Assembly: GCA_024639505.1 (NCBI GenBank)
Contig: JAHEIE010000024.1
Span: 1-46,644 of the forward strand
DNA from: Crocinitomicaceae bacterium
Lineage (GTDB): Bacteria; Bacteroidota; Bacteroidia; Flavobacteriales_D; CAJJDF01
Direction: 5' to 3'
DNA length: 46,644 nucleotides
Part shown: piece after piece, positions 20,671 through 30,399 of the stretch
How positions within the stretch are numbered: the stretch's first letter is position 1
Layout of the letters: each line of letters starts with the position of its first letter
Notes under the pieces: model-generated
Databases searched by the model: none
What the model saw: the letters and a program-made list of their open reading frames with translations, nothing else
Told to the model about the DNA's origin: nothing
Program-made: the position numbers and the translations under genes

Positions 20671-22008
20671 CTACCTCACTTCTTTCTCAACGAACGAAAT
20701 ATTAAAAGATTCTAGCTCTTTTAAAATAGGTTCGTAGTATTTTTTGGAAATAGGAAGATCTACACCAGTTGATTTTATAGTTCCATCTAAAATTAATTTA
20801 CAACAAATCCCTACGGGTAATCCCACAGTATTACTCATTGCGGTATAAGTTTGATCTTCTCCTATCGAAACCATGCTCGAATGAACTTCCTTGGTTTCTC
20901 CTTGCTTATTCCTATAAATTAATTTGTGCCACATCACTATCATATCCTTGTCTTCGGGCTCTAGTGTCCACTTTTCTTCTAATATTTTTTGTAGAATTTG
21001 GGCTGGCGTAGCATTTTTCAAACCTACTTTAGTTTCCTCAAATATTCCTAACCAAACAAGCTTTTCCCATAGAGTATCATCTTGTTCAATTTTCAGGTAA
21101 TGCCTCAATTTTAACTCAACTGAATCGGATGGGCTATAAGCCAAAAATGAATTGATAAAATCACGATAGGTCATTTCTTCTGTGTTTTCCATCGTGTAAC
21201 TATCATCCGTTGCTCCAATTTGTACAAATACATCCCAAGCTCTAGAAAAACCAACTCTTCGCAGTGTTCCTCTGTAAATTGTATTGATATTTTCTAATCC
21301 ATATACAGATTGGTATTTTAAAGAATCTCTATTTGCTATCCCTTCAAATTTTCCAAAACCATCAATATCTATAAACTCTGTTCTACGAAATAGCTTGTTG
21401 TATGGAATGTATTTGAATTGATTCTCTTCTATAAACTTAGCAGAACCTCCTTGACCAGCAATTACTACATTTCTCGGATTCCAAGTAAACTTATAGTTCC
21501 AAGGATTATTATCGCTATCAGGCGCAACCAAACCACCCGTAAACGATTCAAAGTTTAGAATTTCCCCTCCGTCTTCCTTAATCTCATTAATCAATTTCAT
21601 GGCACTCATATGATCAATACCCGGATCTACACCTAGCTCATTCATTACAAGCACTCCTGCCTCCTTGGCTGCCGAATCCAAAGCTTTTACTTCGGGAGAA
21701 ATATAAGAAGGAGTTACCACATTTTTTTTCTGATTAATAGCTTCTTCTATAACATGAATATGGAAACTTGCTGGAAGCATGGAAACAATTAAATCTGCTT
21801 GTGACACCTCTTGTTTTACTTGATCTTTATTAAAAACATCAAATTGAACTGCCACAGCTAATTCATGATTTGCAATTTTACTTTCGGCCATTTTTACGTC
21901 CATATCGCATACCCTTATCAACCAATTATTCTGTTTTGCCTGATGTAACATATACCTTATAAGACTAGAGGACGAGCGTCCAGCTCCCAAAATCGCGATT
22001 TTTTTCAT
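20671..22008 (-). CDS. Saccharopine dehydrogenase-family oxidoreductase
   Basis: N-terminal Rossmann IAILGAGRSSSSLIRYM, MNELGVDPGIDHMSAMKLI, NTVGLPVGICCKLILDG. Confidence 0.9.
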   Translation of the reverse strand: MKKIAILGAGRSSSSLIRYMLHQAKQNNWLIRVCDMDVKMAESKIANHELAVAVQFDVFNKDQVKQEVSQADLIVSMLPASFHIHVIEEAINQKKNVVTPSYISPEVKALDSAAKEAGVLVMNELGVDPGIDHMSAMKLINEIKEDGGEILNFESFTGGLVAPDSDNNPWNYKFTWNPRNVVIAGQGGSAKFIEENQFKYIPYNKLFRRTEFIDIDGFGKFEGIANRDSLKYQSVYGLENINTIYRGTLRRVGFSRAWDVFVQIGATDDSYTMENTEEMTYRDFINSFLAYSPSDSVELKLRHYLKIEQDDTLWEKLVWLGIFEETKVGLKNATPAQILQKILEEKWTLEPEDKDMIVMWHKLIYRNKQGETKEVHSSMVSIGEDQTYTAMSNTVGLPVGICCKLILDGTIKSTGVDLPISKKYYEPILKELESFNISFVEKEVR

Positions 22009-22143
22009 AGATTATTATCTGTTTTCTCGAAATTAAGGTTTTCACAAATACTTTGCAACTTGTTAAATTTTATTGTTATTAACAACTAACAAAATAGGTG
22101 CAGATTGAAGATAAAACTCTTCATTTCTTATAACTTTACAAAC

Positions 22144-23943
22144 ATGAAAAAATCAATAAACATAGGTTACGAGCAACGAATAGAAGTCCTTTCTGTTCTT
22201 GAAAAAAAACAAGAATCTATTTTGAAAAATATTTTACTCGGTAGAGTATCAAGTTTCATAATCCTAATCTTGCTGGTTGCCTTTTCTATCTATACAAATT
22301 CTGGCGCGGTGCTTTGGTTCAGCTTATTTCCATTTTTGGGTTTTGCTTTGCTGCTTATAAAAAACAGAAAAGAGAATGCAAAGCTACTTTTGATTCAAAA
22401 AAAAATAAGTACAAATAAAGAAGAATTACAATACCTCAAATCCGATTTTTCTCCTTTCGAAAACGGAACAAATTTCATTGATTCCAGTCATAATTTCTCT
22501 CATGATTTGGATGTGTTTGGAAAAGGTTCTCTTTTTCAATCTATCAACAGAACTAGTTCATCCGAATCTGAAGAAACACTTGCCAAACTCCTACAACACC
22601 CTTTTGTTTCTGAAAATGAAATTCTTGAAAGACAAAAAGGAATAGCTGAGTTGACATCCAAAGTGGAATGGCGAGAGGAATTCAGAGCTACAGGAAAGTT
22701 GTTTGCTACACAAAAAAACAAAACTGAATTAGTTTCTGGATGGAACAAAGAGGAAATTCCTGGTTTTGAAAACTTGAAATTATGGAAATTTATCCTCTGG
22801 GGAATTCCTGTTTTTATGTGCTTAATATTCATCTTGGCATATTTTGCTTATCTACCCTGGGGTGTAGCTATTTTGGCGGCAAGTATTCCTTTGGGGCTGT
22901 TAGGAAATAAACTAAAACTAATTAACAAACAACACTCAAAAATCTCTCAATTTCTTCCTGTTCTTCAACAAAACTCGCAGCTCACTAAATTGATTGAAGA
23001 CGAACCTTTTGAATCTACAATTCTACTGGAATTTCAAAAAAAATTAAAGAATAAAAAAAACATTGCTTCGGAAGAAATAAGCGAACTTGCCAAACTCACC
23101 CAGCAGTTAGACAATAGAAGCAACCCAGTATTTGCTATTGTCATGAACGCTCTTTTCATTTGGGACTTGCAATATTTGTTCAGGTTAAAACAGTGGCTCA
23201 CAAAAAACGAAAACAAGTTAAAATACTGGTTAGAAGCTGTGTACAACATAGAAACCTTCCTCAGTCTGGCAACATATTCGTATAACAATCCAACTTTCTC
23301 TCAAGCCATTCCATCTTCTGAATCAGTAATAAAAACCATAAAATTGGCTCACCCACTTTTGCCAAACAAAACACGAATCGCAAATGATTTCGAAACTAAA
23401 AATCTTCAAGAATTTGAAATAATTACGGGAGCCAACATGGCTGGTAAAAGCACATTTTTAAGAGCTATTGGGATTAATTTAATTTTAGCGAATTGCGGAG
23501 CTCCAGTTTGTGCAGAGTTCTTTAGTTTTAATCCTATCACAATTTTCTCTAGCATGAGAACTTCTGATTCATTGAAAAACAACGAATCATATTTTTACTC
23601 TGAACTAAAAAGACTTCAAACGATTGTTGAGAAATTAAAAACTGGTGAGAAACTTTTTGTAATTCTAGACGAAATTTTAAAAGGAACAAATTCAAAAGAC
23701 AAGGCCGAAGGGTCTAAAAAATTCGTGAAACAAATTCTAAAATATCAAGCTGCGGGAATTATAGCTACACATGATTTATCGCTCTGTTCTCTTAGAGATG
23801 AATTTCCTGAGCAAATAAAAAACAAGTATTTTGATGTAGAAATTGAAAACGACCAATTGGTATTCGATTACAAACTAAAAAACGGAATCTGTTCCAACAT
23901 GAATGCCGAATTTCTGATGAAGAAAATGGGCATTACGAATTGA
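22144..23943 (+). CDS. Membrane-associated MutS-family ATPase lacking the mismatch-recognition domain
   Basis: MutS Walker A GANMAGKSTFLRAIGINLILANCGAPV, Walker B LFVILDEILKGTNSKD and ATHDL. Two hydrophobic hairpins (RVSSFIILILLVAFSIYTNSG...LFPFLGFALLLI; ILWGIPVFMCLIFILAYFAYLPWGVAILAASIPLGLLG). Start at the internal ATG 22144. Confidence 0.88.
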   Translation: MKKSINIGYEQRIEVLSVLEKKQESILKNILLGRVSSFIILILLVAFSIYTNSGAVLWFSLFPFLGFALLLIKNRKENAKLLLIQKKISTNKEELQYLKSDFSPFENGTNFIDSSHNFSHDLDVFGKGSLFQSINRTSSSESEETLAKLLQHPFVSENEILERQKGIAELTSKVEWREEFRATGKLFATQKNKTELVSGWNKEEIPGFENLKLWKFILWGIPVFMCLIFILAYFAYLPWGVAILAASIPLGLLGNKLKLINKQHSKISQFLPVLQQNSQLTKLIEDEPFESTILLEFQKKLKNKKNIASEEISELAKLTQQLDNRSNPVFAIVMNALFIWDLQYLFRLKQWLTKNENKLKYWLEAVYNIETFLSLATYSYNNPTFSQAIPSSESVIKTIKLAHPLLPNKTRIANDFETKNLQEFEIITGANMAGKSTFLRAIGINLILANCGAPVCAEFFSFNPITIFSSMRTSDSLKNNESYFYSELKRLQTIVEKLKTGEKLFVILDEILKGTNSKDKAEGSKKFVKQILKYQAAGIIATHDLSLCSLRDEFPEQIKNKYFDVEIENDQLVFDYKLKNGICSNMNAEFLMKKMGITN

Positions 23944-23944
23944 T

Positions 23945-24109
23945 CTACTTCAAGTATTTCAATACAATAAGAATGACACAAAAAATAAACAAATAGATTG
24001 AAAGCCTATTAATTCCCTGCATCGTTTTATGTGAAGCATTTAAGTTTTCGGATTCCTCTTTCTGAAACAATGTTTTAGGATTGAGGTAATAGATTATTTT
24101 TTTTAACAT
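23945..24109 (-). CDS. Small single-TM membrane protein, 54 aa, resembling Bacteroidota DUF6728-type mini-proteins
   Basis: Absent from the ORF track. Translation: MLKKIIYYLNPKTLFQKEESENLNASHKTMQGINRLSIYLFIFCVILIVLKYLK*, with one C-terminal TM helix. Confidence 0.7.
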   Translation of the reverse strand: MLKKIIYYLNPKTLFQKEESENLNASHKTMQGINRLSIYLFIFCVILIVLKYLK

Positions 24110-24163
24110 ACGTTCATTTTGTGATTATGATGGCTAAAATTAAGGCAAAAAAAAGTAGAAAGC

Positions 24164-26239
24164 TTAAAACAAGTATCTAAATACAACTTTGACATCAGAA
24201 CGAACATTCCCTTGAATTTCTTCTAATCCGCTTAATAAAGTTTCTTCGTTTCGGTAATTCCAAACTCCGTAGCGAATCCAAAAATCAAACTTTTTGCGGT
24301 ATTTGTAGCGCGCTGTGAGATAAAAACGAGAACCAACTTTGTAGTATGCCGGAATGTAAAAATAATACAACACATCATTTTCATAAGCATAAATACGGGC
24401 ATTAAACGACTGAGCATCAAACAATGCATATCTTGCAGTAAACGAATAGGATTTTGATTTTGGTTTAAAAACTACATCCTGATAAGCCAAGAATCCATAT
24501 TCCGATTTTGTATCTCCCTTTTTGTATTTAGTAACTTCCACTCTATTTCTCAAACTCAAATAATCAGTAATTTTCATCGATACATTTAGCCTATAATTCG
24601 TCCGATATTCTTGAGTCAATTGATAAATTGCGCTTTCTACTTGGCTGTTGTTCACCTCCCTTTCTTGCCTTCTGTATCGAAAATATGCCGTAAAATTTCT
24701 TGACTTTCTGTAACTCAATTGAGTTATGAACTCCTTTCCTCCAGAGTTTGGTGAATACGCCTGAAATCGCATCCAAGGAAAAGTGAAAAAATCCATTGAA
24801 CCTGTCAAAGTAAAACTCTTGTTGAGCTTTGCTTCCACCCCCATAAATATCCCTTTTTCGTTCCATGAATTGCTACTTTCTGCCAATCCATTACTTAGTA
24901 AGTTTTGATATTCTTTTCCGTAATTTCTGTGGAGCATTGTAAACGAAAGCCTAGAATCTAATGACAATAGCACACCATTTACATAAGCAATCCCTCCATT
25001 TTGACTTCGAGAAAACTCTCCGAAAAAATTAAAATTTCGAAGCACATAATTGTAATCAACACCGGCCACAAAATTTTGATTGGAAGCAAATTCGAATTGA
25101 TTGTAAAAACTTAATTTCCTGTCAAACTCTCCTCCGTAGCGAGAAGCAAAACCGTTGGCACCAATTCTAAGAGCCGAGCTTATGTACTCAATTCTACCAC
25201 CAAAATGAGTTTCAAGAATAGCATCCTTGTTTTCGTATTCAGATTGTGTTCTGTGAAAACCGCTATTTTGTAAGGAAGAAAATGCAACTTCATTGGTCAC
25301 ATTATCAAGAGTATCGGTAACATTTGCATCTAATTTTTTGCGCGAATAAAAAGCCGAAAGATGTATTTTTTCTGTTAGTGCAAAGGTTGCCGCTCCACCT
25401 CTCAAAAAATTATTTTCATCGGCAGAAGCATACTGCCTTATTCCCACAGGATTTCTTTTTACCGTACTTACATCCACCGATTTACCAAAAGCCAAACCAC
25501 TCCAAAGTGTTAGACCTTGACCAACTTGGAAGTGATAATCTCCCAAAGCCAAAGCTTTTAATCGTCCAAAATCTTTGAGATAAAAATGTGCCGAATAATA
25601 ATCGAATCCTTGCTTTTGATCGCCTCTAAAAAACTGTTCGCCTTGATCTTTTTCGCCAGTTATCCCTACACTTATTTTATTTAAATACCGAAATCTGTAA
25701 CGAACAAACAATTTATCGGGGCTACCCAAATAACGAGTATCATCCTCATTTTCTTTGGCAGAATATCCTTTTTTCTGTTGCAAGTCGCGGATATTCCTCA
25801 TGTATAATTCATTAGAACTATTCTTCATTATTTCTTTGAAAGAAACATTTGGAGCAAACAATTCGGAAGAAACCATTGAAAAAGGAAGGAAATTTCGAAT
25901 GGTAGGTAAATCAAACATTTCCACGGATTGTAATTCGTAAATCGTCATCAACTTTCCGTTTTCCTCAATGTGTTTTTTGAGATTTACAACTTGTATTTCC
26001 GACAACAAACCGAGTTCTAGTAAAACATCTACCTGCTTTGTTTGATTAAGATTTACGGGGTGGTCATAGTAGTAATATAAATTATCGAAGAGTGTGGAAT
26101 AATCTATACTTTCATTGTCACCGCCTATGTACTCAATCCTCTGTTCGATGATTTCGTTTTTCTCTTCCGATTTGGTTTGAGAATATCCCAAAGAAGCAAA
26201 TCCCAGAAAAAATAATAGTATGTGCGATTTCAAAATCAT
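24164..26239 (-). CDS. Helix-hairpin-helix N-terminal domain protein with a long beta-rich C-terminus (probable outer-membrane protein)
   Basis: Signal peptide; LLELGLLSEIQVVNLKKHIEENGKLMTIYELQSVEMF is HhH-like; remainder is barrel-like repeats ending DVKVVFRYLF. Confidence 0.75.
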   Translation of the reverse strand: MILKSHILLFFLGFASLGYSQTKSEEKNEIIEQRIEYIGGDNESIDYSTLFDNLYYYYDHPVNLNQTKQVDVLLELGLLSEIQVVNLKKHIEENGKLMTIYELQSVEMFDLPTIRNFLPFSMVSSELFAPNVSFKEIMKNSSNELYMRNIRDLQQKKGYSAKENEDDTRYLGSPDKLFVRYRFRYLNKISVGITGEKDQGEQFFRGDQKQGFDYYSAHFYLKDFGRLKALALGDYHFQVGQGLTLWSGLAFGKSVDVSTVKRNPVGIRQYASADENNFLRGGAATFALTEKIHLSAFYSRKKLDANVTDTLDNVTNEVAFSSLQNSGFHRTQSEYENKDAILETHFGGRIEYISSALRIGANGFASRYGGEFDRKLSFYNQFEFASNQNFVAGVDYNYVLRNFNFFGEFSRSQNGGIAYVNGVLLSLDSRLSFTMLHRNYGKEYQNLLSNGLAESSNSWNEKGIFMGVEAKLNKSFTLTGSMDFFTFPWMRFQAYSPNSGGKEFITQLSYRKSRNFTAYFRYRRQEREVNNSQVESAIYQLTQEYRTNYRLNVSMKITDYLSLRNRVEVTKYKKGDTKSEYGFLAYQDVVFKPKSKSYSFTARYALFDAQSFNARIYAYENDVLYYFYIPAYYKVGSRFYLTARYKYRKKFDFWIRYGVWNYRNEETLLSGLEEIQGNVRSDVKVVFRYLF

Positions 26240-26242
26240 TGG

Positions 26243-27052
26243 CTATAAGGAATATCTTAAGCCCAAGGAAGGTGTAATTCCTAATGTGGGATGAAATGCC
26301 GAAGAAAAATCGAGTTTAAATTTTCCCTTTGCAACACCAAAACCTATAGTTGGCATCGAGGGATTTGTGATAATTCCGGCACGCAAATACAAATTTTCTA
26401 TCGGAAAATACTCTATTCCAATCTTAATAGAAAAAGGAAGGTCTATGTCTTTTTCTACCTCCACATTTCCGGTTACTTTATCAGAAAATTTGTAGGCCAT
26501 TCCAAGATTCAACACTACAGGAATTTCCTCGTTTTGATAATCGTTGAGTTTGGTTTGAGATGGGTTGAACAAATGAAATCCAATTTGAATATTTTTTGTT
26601 GGCTTGGCCAAAAAACCAATTTCAAAAGATAGGTTCTGTGCTCTACCATAGTTATTTCCGAGGTTCAACGAGTGATAGTTGAGCCGAATACCTAAATTCA
26701 CTTTCTCTGAGAGTTTCATGCCATAACCAAGACCTATTTTGGACTCACGGTACAAATTATCGCCAACTCCTGTATAATTAAAGCCAAAAGTTCCTCTTTG
26801 TGTTGGGATTGCGATAGCTAATGATTGAATGCCCAAAGATTGTAACAAAAATCTACTTTCGTAAGAAGCTCCAAAACTAATTGAATTCACATCGGCCAAT
26901 GCAGCTTGATTGTATCGAATTGCCCAAACATCGGCAATACAAAGCCCTGTATTCCCCATTCCCGTTGCTCGCCCACCAATATTAAAATTATCATTACCCG
27001 AAAATAAGACAGTAGGAATCAAGAAAATGGAAAGAAATAACTTTTTCATCAA
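26243..27052 (-). CDS. PorV/PorQ-like outer membrane beta-barrel protein
   Basis: Signal peptide, GGRATGMGNTGLCIADVWAIRYNQAALA signature; ends 3 bp before the HhH gene. Confidence 0.7.
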   Translation of the reverse strand: MMKKLFLSIFLIPTVLFSGNDNFNIGGRATGMGNTGLCIADVWAIRYNQAALADVNSISFGASYESRFLLQSLGIQSLAIAIPTQRGTFGFNYTGVGDNLYRESKIGLGYGMKLSEKVNLGIRLNYHSLNLGNNYGRAQNLSFEIGFLAKPTKNIQIGFHLFNPSQTKLNDYQNEEIPVVLNLGMAYKFSDKVTGNVEVEKDIDLPFSIKIGIEYFPIENLYLRAGIITNPSMPTIGFGVAKGKFKLDFSSAFHPTLGITPSLGLRYSL

Positions 27053-27160
27053 AGGCCAGTTTCCTTAAATATAAGCCAATTGAAAAGTTTTAGAAAGGAA
27101 TAGAGTTTTTAAATGTGATTAAAAAACCATTTTTAGGAAGAAAAAATTAGAAAAATCGTC

Positions 27161-28888
27161 TTAATTCCTTGCGTATTTCCTTCTTCTCAAGAAATTATAA
27201 AGCAATCCAAAAACAACCATCACAAAAATAGGGACGAACACATTAATTGCTTTCCAAAAGCTACGTTCTTTCTTTACTTTTGCCTTGTCAAGTGGGCGCA
27301 ATGTTATGGTTTTGCTTCTTAGTGGAATTAGATCATCAGTTCCCATTAGGCTTTCCATTGCATTCACAAAAAATTCTTTGTTTCCGTATGTTGCACTTCT
27401 ATCATACCTATCAAAATTGATATTCATTGGGCGCACAATCATTACTCCTTTGTTATTGGGAAATGAATCTACCTCTCCATGAATTATGTCACCGTCACTA
27501 ATTACGAGCATGCTGTTTTCCACACTTTCGTTTTTGTGTTTTATAGGCGTGTTTTTGAAATAAGTATCTGTTAATCGGTTTCTAAAACTAGATTTAAAAG
27601 TCCCCGTAAGCATTGCTGCAACAGTCTGGTATGGCTGAGAATTATATTTTAATGCTTCTGGTTTCAGGTTTATCATTTGATAATTTATCCTCACCGGAAC
27701 TTTATAAGTCATAGCATTTTCTGAACTTTGTAAAAGTGCAGTTTTTGTTACATTTTCTGTCTTCAACAAATCCAAAGTACCCGCATATTTTAATCGAATA
27801 GGATCCAAATTATCTACTACCGTGTTTTTTATCCTCCACGAATTCATTACCGGATGATAATACCAAGGATACAAGTTTCCTCCCAAGGGGATTTTTGCCG
27901 AATTAACATCAATAAGTAGGTTTTTATTGAAACGCACTCCGTAATTAAACAACTGTGCATCAATATCATTTAGATTTCTTTCTAATCCAAAAGTCTCTTC
28001 GTTTCTATTCAAAGAATCGATATCTACTTCTACCATATCTAGCAACCATGCCACTTTTCCACCATTCATAATAAACTGATCGATGATGTATTTATCCTTC
28101 TCAGAAATAGGCTGAGTTGGTTTCGCTACAACTAATGCATCAAATGATTTTAGTGCGTTTATCCTTCCCTCAATAGTTACATCTTCTACAGCATGAAACT
28201 TGGATAATTCATAGGTCACATCATACCTTTCAATTTCTTTGAGCTCACCGTGGCCTTGTAAAAAAGCTATCTTTTTTCTGTTCGGGCTAACTGCTTTGTA
28301 AATTCCCTCAAGTAATTGATATTCCAAGTCGTTTATCAAAGCTTCTATCGGAATCAAATCAATTGGAACTGGAATAGCGATTCCAGAGTTAGGATCTAAG
28401 TTACTTGGTCCCAAAATTTGAATTGGAATGTTTTTGTTATCAACTGTTCTGAGGATAATCCCTCCAAACAATAAATTATCTTTTTTTGTACCTCCCACAA
28501 TCGAAGTTACTTTGGTTGGTTTCAATCCAAACTCATACAACTGGGTATAAACTTCGTTTTTTCGAGTTTCATCTTCAGCAGGATCAATAAATTCATAATA
28601 AATATTTGCTCCACCAAAAGCCTCTAGTTCACTCAGTTTTTCTTGCAAAGCAGATTGTAATTTTCTCAATTCGGGAGGTAAATCTCCTTCAAGGTAAACC
28701 TCGAATCGCAATTCATCTGAAATCAAGGAATCATTTTCAAGTATTTCTATCGTTTTGTCCGAAAGAGAATGAATCTTTTCTTCGGTAAGATCTACTCTAA
28801 AAAACTTCTTCGAACCGATGTAGTTTACCAGTAAAACAACCATGGCAACTGCCAAAATCTGAACCCCTAATTTTGTAGTTCCACTCAT
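27161..28888 (-). CDS. gldG: Gliding-motility ABC transporter component GldG
   Basis: N-terminal TM plus VDLTEEKIHSLSDKTIEIL, C-terminal TM; directly downstream of gldF. Confidence 0.92.
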   Translation of the reverse strand: MSGTTKLGVQILAVAMVVLLVNYIGSKKFFRVDLTEEKIHSLSDKTIEILENDSLISDELRFEVYLEGDLPPELRKLQSALQEKLSELEAFGGANIYYEFIDPAEDETRKNEVYTQLYEFGLKPTKVTSIVGGTKKDNLLFGGIILRTVDNKNIPIQILGPSNLDPNSGIAIPVPIDLIPIEALINDLEYQLLEGIYKAVSPNRKKIAFLQGHGELKEIERYDVTYELSKFHAVEDVTIEGRINALKSFDALVVAKPTQPISEKDKYIIDQFIMNGGKVAWLLDMVEVDIDSLNRNEETFGLERNLNDIDAQLFNYGVRFNKNLLIDVNSAKIPLGGNLYPWYYHPVMNSWRIKNTVVDNLDPIRLKYAGTLDLLKTENVTKTALLQSSENAMTYKVPVRINYQMINLKPEALKYNSQPYQTVAAMLTGTFKSSFRNRLTDTYFKNTPIKHKNESVENSMLVISDGDIIHGEVDSFPNNKGVMIVRPMNINFDRYDRSATYGNKEFFVNAMESLMGTDDLIPLRSKTITLRPLDKAKVKKERSFWKAINVFVPIFVMVVFGLLYNFLRRRKYARN

Positions 28889-29616
28889 TATTTCCCTCTT
28901 TTTAAACTCAGTTTTGTAGCCAATAAAAATACGACTATCAAACTAATGAAGTACAACAAATCACGACTATCAATTACTCCTCGCTGAATAGATGCGTAAT
29001 GCTCTTCGATGCCAAAGTTTTTAATTAAATATGCGGTTTCTCCAGATTCAATATTATTACCAATAAAATCGAAACCTAAATAAACCATAAAGCACAATAC
29101 AACAGCCACCAAAAACGAAACAATTTGATTGGTAGAAAGCGAAGAAGCAAACAGCCCTACGGATAAAAAACTCGCTCCCAAAAAGAACAAACCGATGTAA
29201 GAACCAATTGTCCCTCCAGAATCAATATTACCAACAGGATTTCCCAACTGAACTACCGAGAAATAGTAAACCAAAGTAGGCAAAAGACTCAAAATCAACA
29301 AAATAATTCCTGCCAAATATTTTGCCAATACAATTTGAAAATCAGTAATTGGTTTGGTGAATAAAAGCTCCAATGTTTGCATTCTGCGTTCTTCAGCGAA
29401 CAAACGCATTGTAATTGCTGGAATCAAAAACAAAAAAATAGCTGGCGCATTGGTAAACAAAAACCCCAAGTCCGAAAATCCTGAATCAAACACATTGGTT
29501 TCTCCTGGGATGACCCACATAAACAAACCAATAGACAATAGAAAGATAACTATGGTAATGTAACCAACCAAAGAGCTAAAAAAACTTCCTACTTCTTTCT
29601 TAATTAATGATAGCAT
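28888..29616 (-). CDS. gldF: ABC transporter permease GldF
   Basis: Six-TM permease, LFAEERRMQTLELLFTKPITDFQIVLAKYLAG; TAATG overlap with gldG. Confidence 0.92.
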   Translation of the reverse strand: MLSLIKKEVGSFFSSLVGYITIVIFLLSIGLFMWVIPGETNVFDSGFSDLGFLFTNAPAIFLFLIPAITMRLFAEERRMQTLELLFTKPITDFQIVLAKYLAGIILLILSLLPTLVYYFSVVQLGNPVGNIDSGGTIGSYIGLFFLGASFLSVGLFASSLSTNQIVSFLVAVVLCFMVYLGFDFIGNNIESGETAYLIKNFGIEEHYASIQRGVIDSRDLLYFISLIVVFLLATKLSLKRGK

Positions 29617-29619
29617 GAA

Positions 29620-30273
29620 TTATTTTTTCTTAAATGACATGAGCAAAGAAAATACACGATCAATATCTTCATTCTTCACTACCAATGTAATTTCATTGGT
29701 GGTGGATATGATTTCGAAAATATTGATGTTTTCCCATGCAATTTTCTTTAACAAAAAGTAATAAGCTCCCGGAACATTAAAATCTGGCAACCTTAATGTT
29801 ACAGAGGATAAATCTTCCATTTTGAACAAAAGAGTTTCGTCTTTGAACAACTCGTCTACTTTGTCAGATAATGATTTAATCACCACAATATTTGACTCAT
29901 AAACACCTTGAGAAACTGTACAAAACCCATCTACTTTATCACTTGATTCTTCCAAGAGTTTCATTTGGGCAGTTGCCAAAGTTGGTGAATTTTTAAAAGC
30001 ATAATCATTTAAATTACTTCGAATAATTATATCTCCTAGAGATTTCATGAATTCTTTGATTTTACCATTGATGGAATTAAACTTTTCGAATTCCATTCTG
30101 TTTATGGCCATAACTAAAGCTCCTGTTTTAACTGGCTTCCCTAACTCCTCTTCTACTTTTGGTTGCAACATTCTCGCCAATGAAGAGATATTAATTAAAT
30201 CTTCGGCAATTGATTCTTCCAAAAATGGGGATGCAGATATCTCCTTTTCAATAATTTTTGAAATTGTACTCAT
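29620..30273 (-). CDS. ACT-like domain protein of unknown function
   Basis: N-terminal helical segment (SPFLEESIAEDLINISSLARMLQPKVEEELGKPVKTGALVMAINRM) then VPGAYYFLLKKIAWENINIFEIISTTNEITLVVKNEDIDRVFSLL. Start at ATG 30273. Confidence 0.75.
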   Translation of the reverse strand: MSTISKIIEKEISASPFLEESIAEDLINISSLARMLQPKVEEELGKPVKTGALVMAINRMEFEKFNSINGKIKEFMKSLGDIIIRSNLNDYAFKNSPTLATAQMKLLEESSDKVDGFCTVSQGVYESNIVVIKSLSDKVDELFKDETLLFKMEDLSSVTLRLPDFNVPGAYYFLLKKIAWENINIFEIISTTNEITLVVKNEDIDRVFSLLMSFKKK

Positions 30274-30399
30274 TCTTTTTCTTTTTTCTTCTTTACAGAT
30301 CAAAAATAAGGATGATTTTGTTACTAAAAAAGAGTTTTTGTTTCTTTTTTAACAAATCTTATTAAAAACCTTACTTTTTTATACACTTCTGTTAATAAA

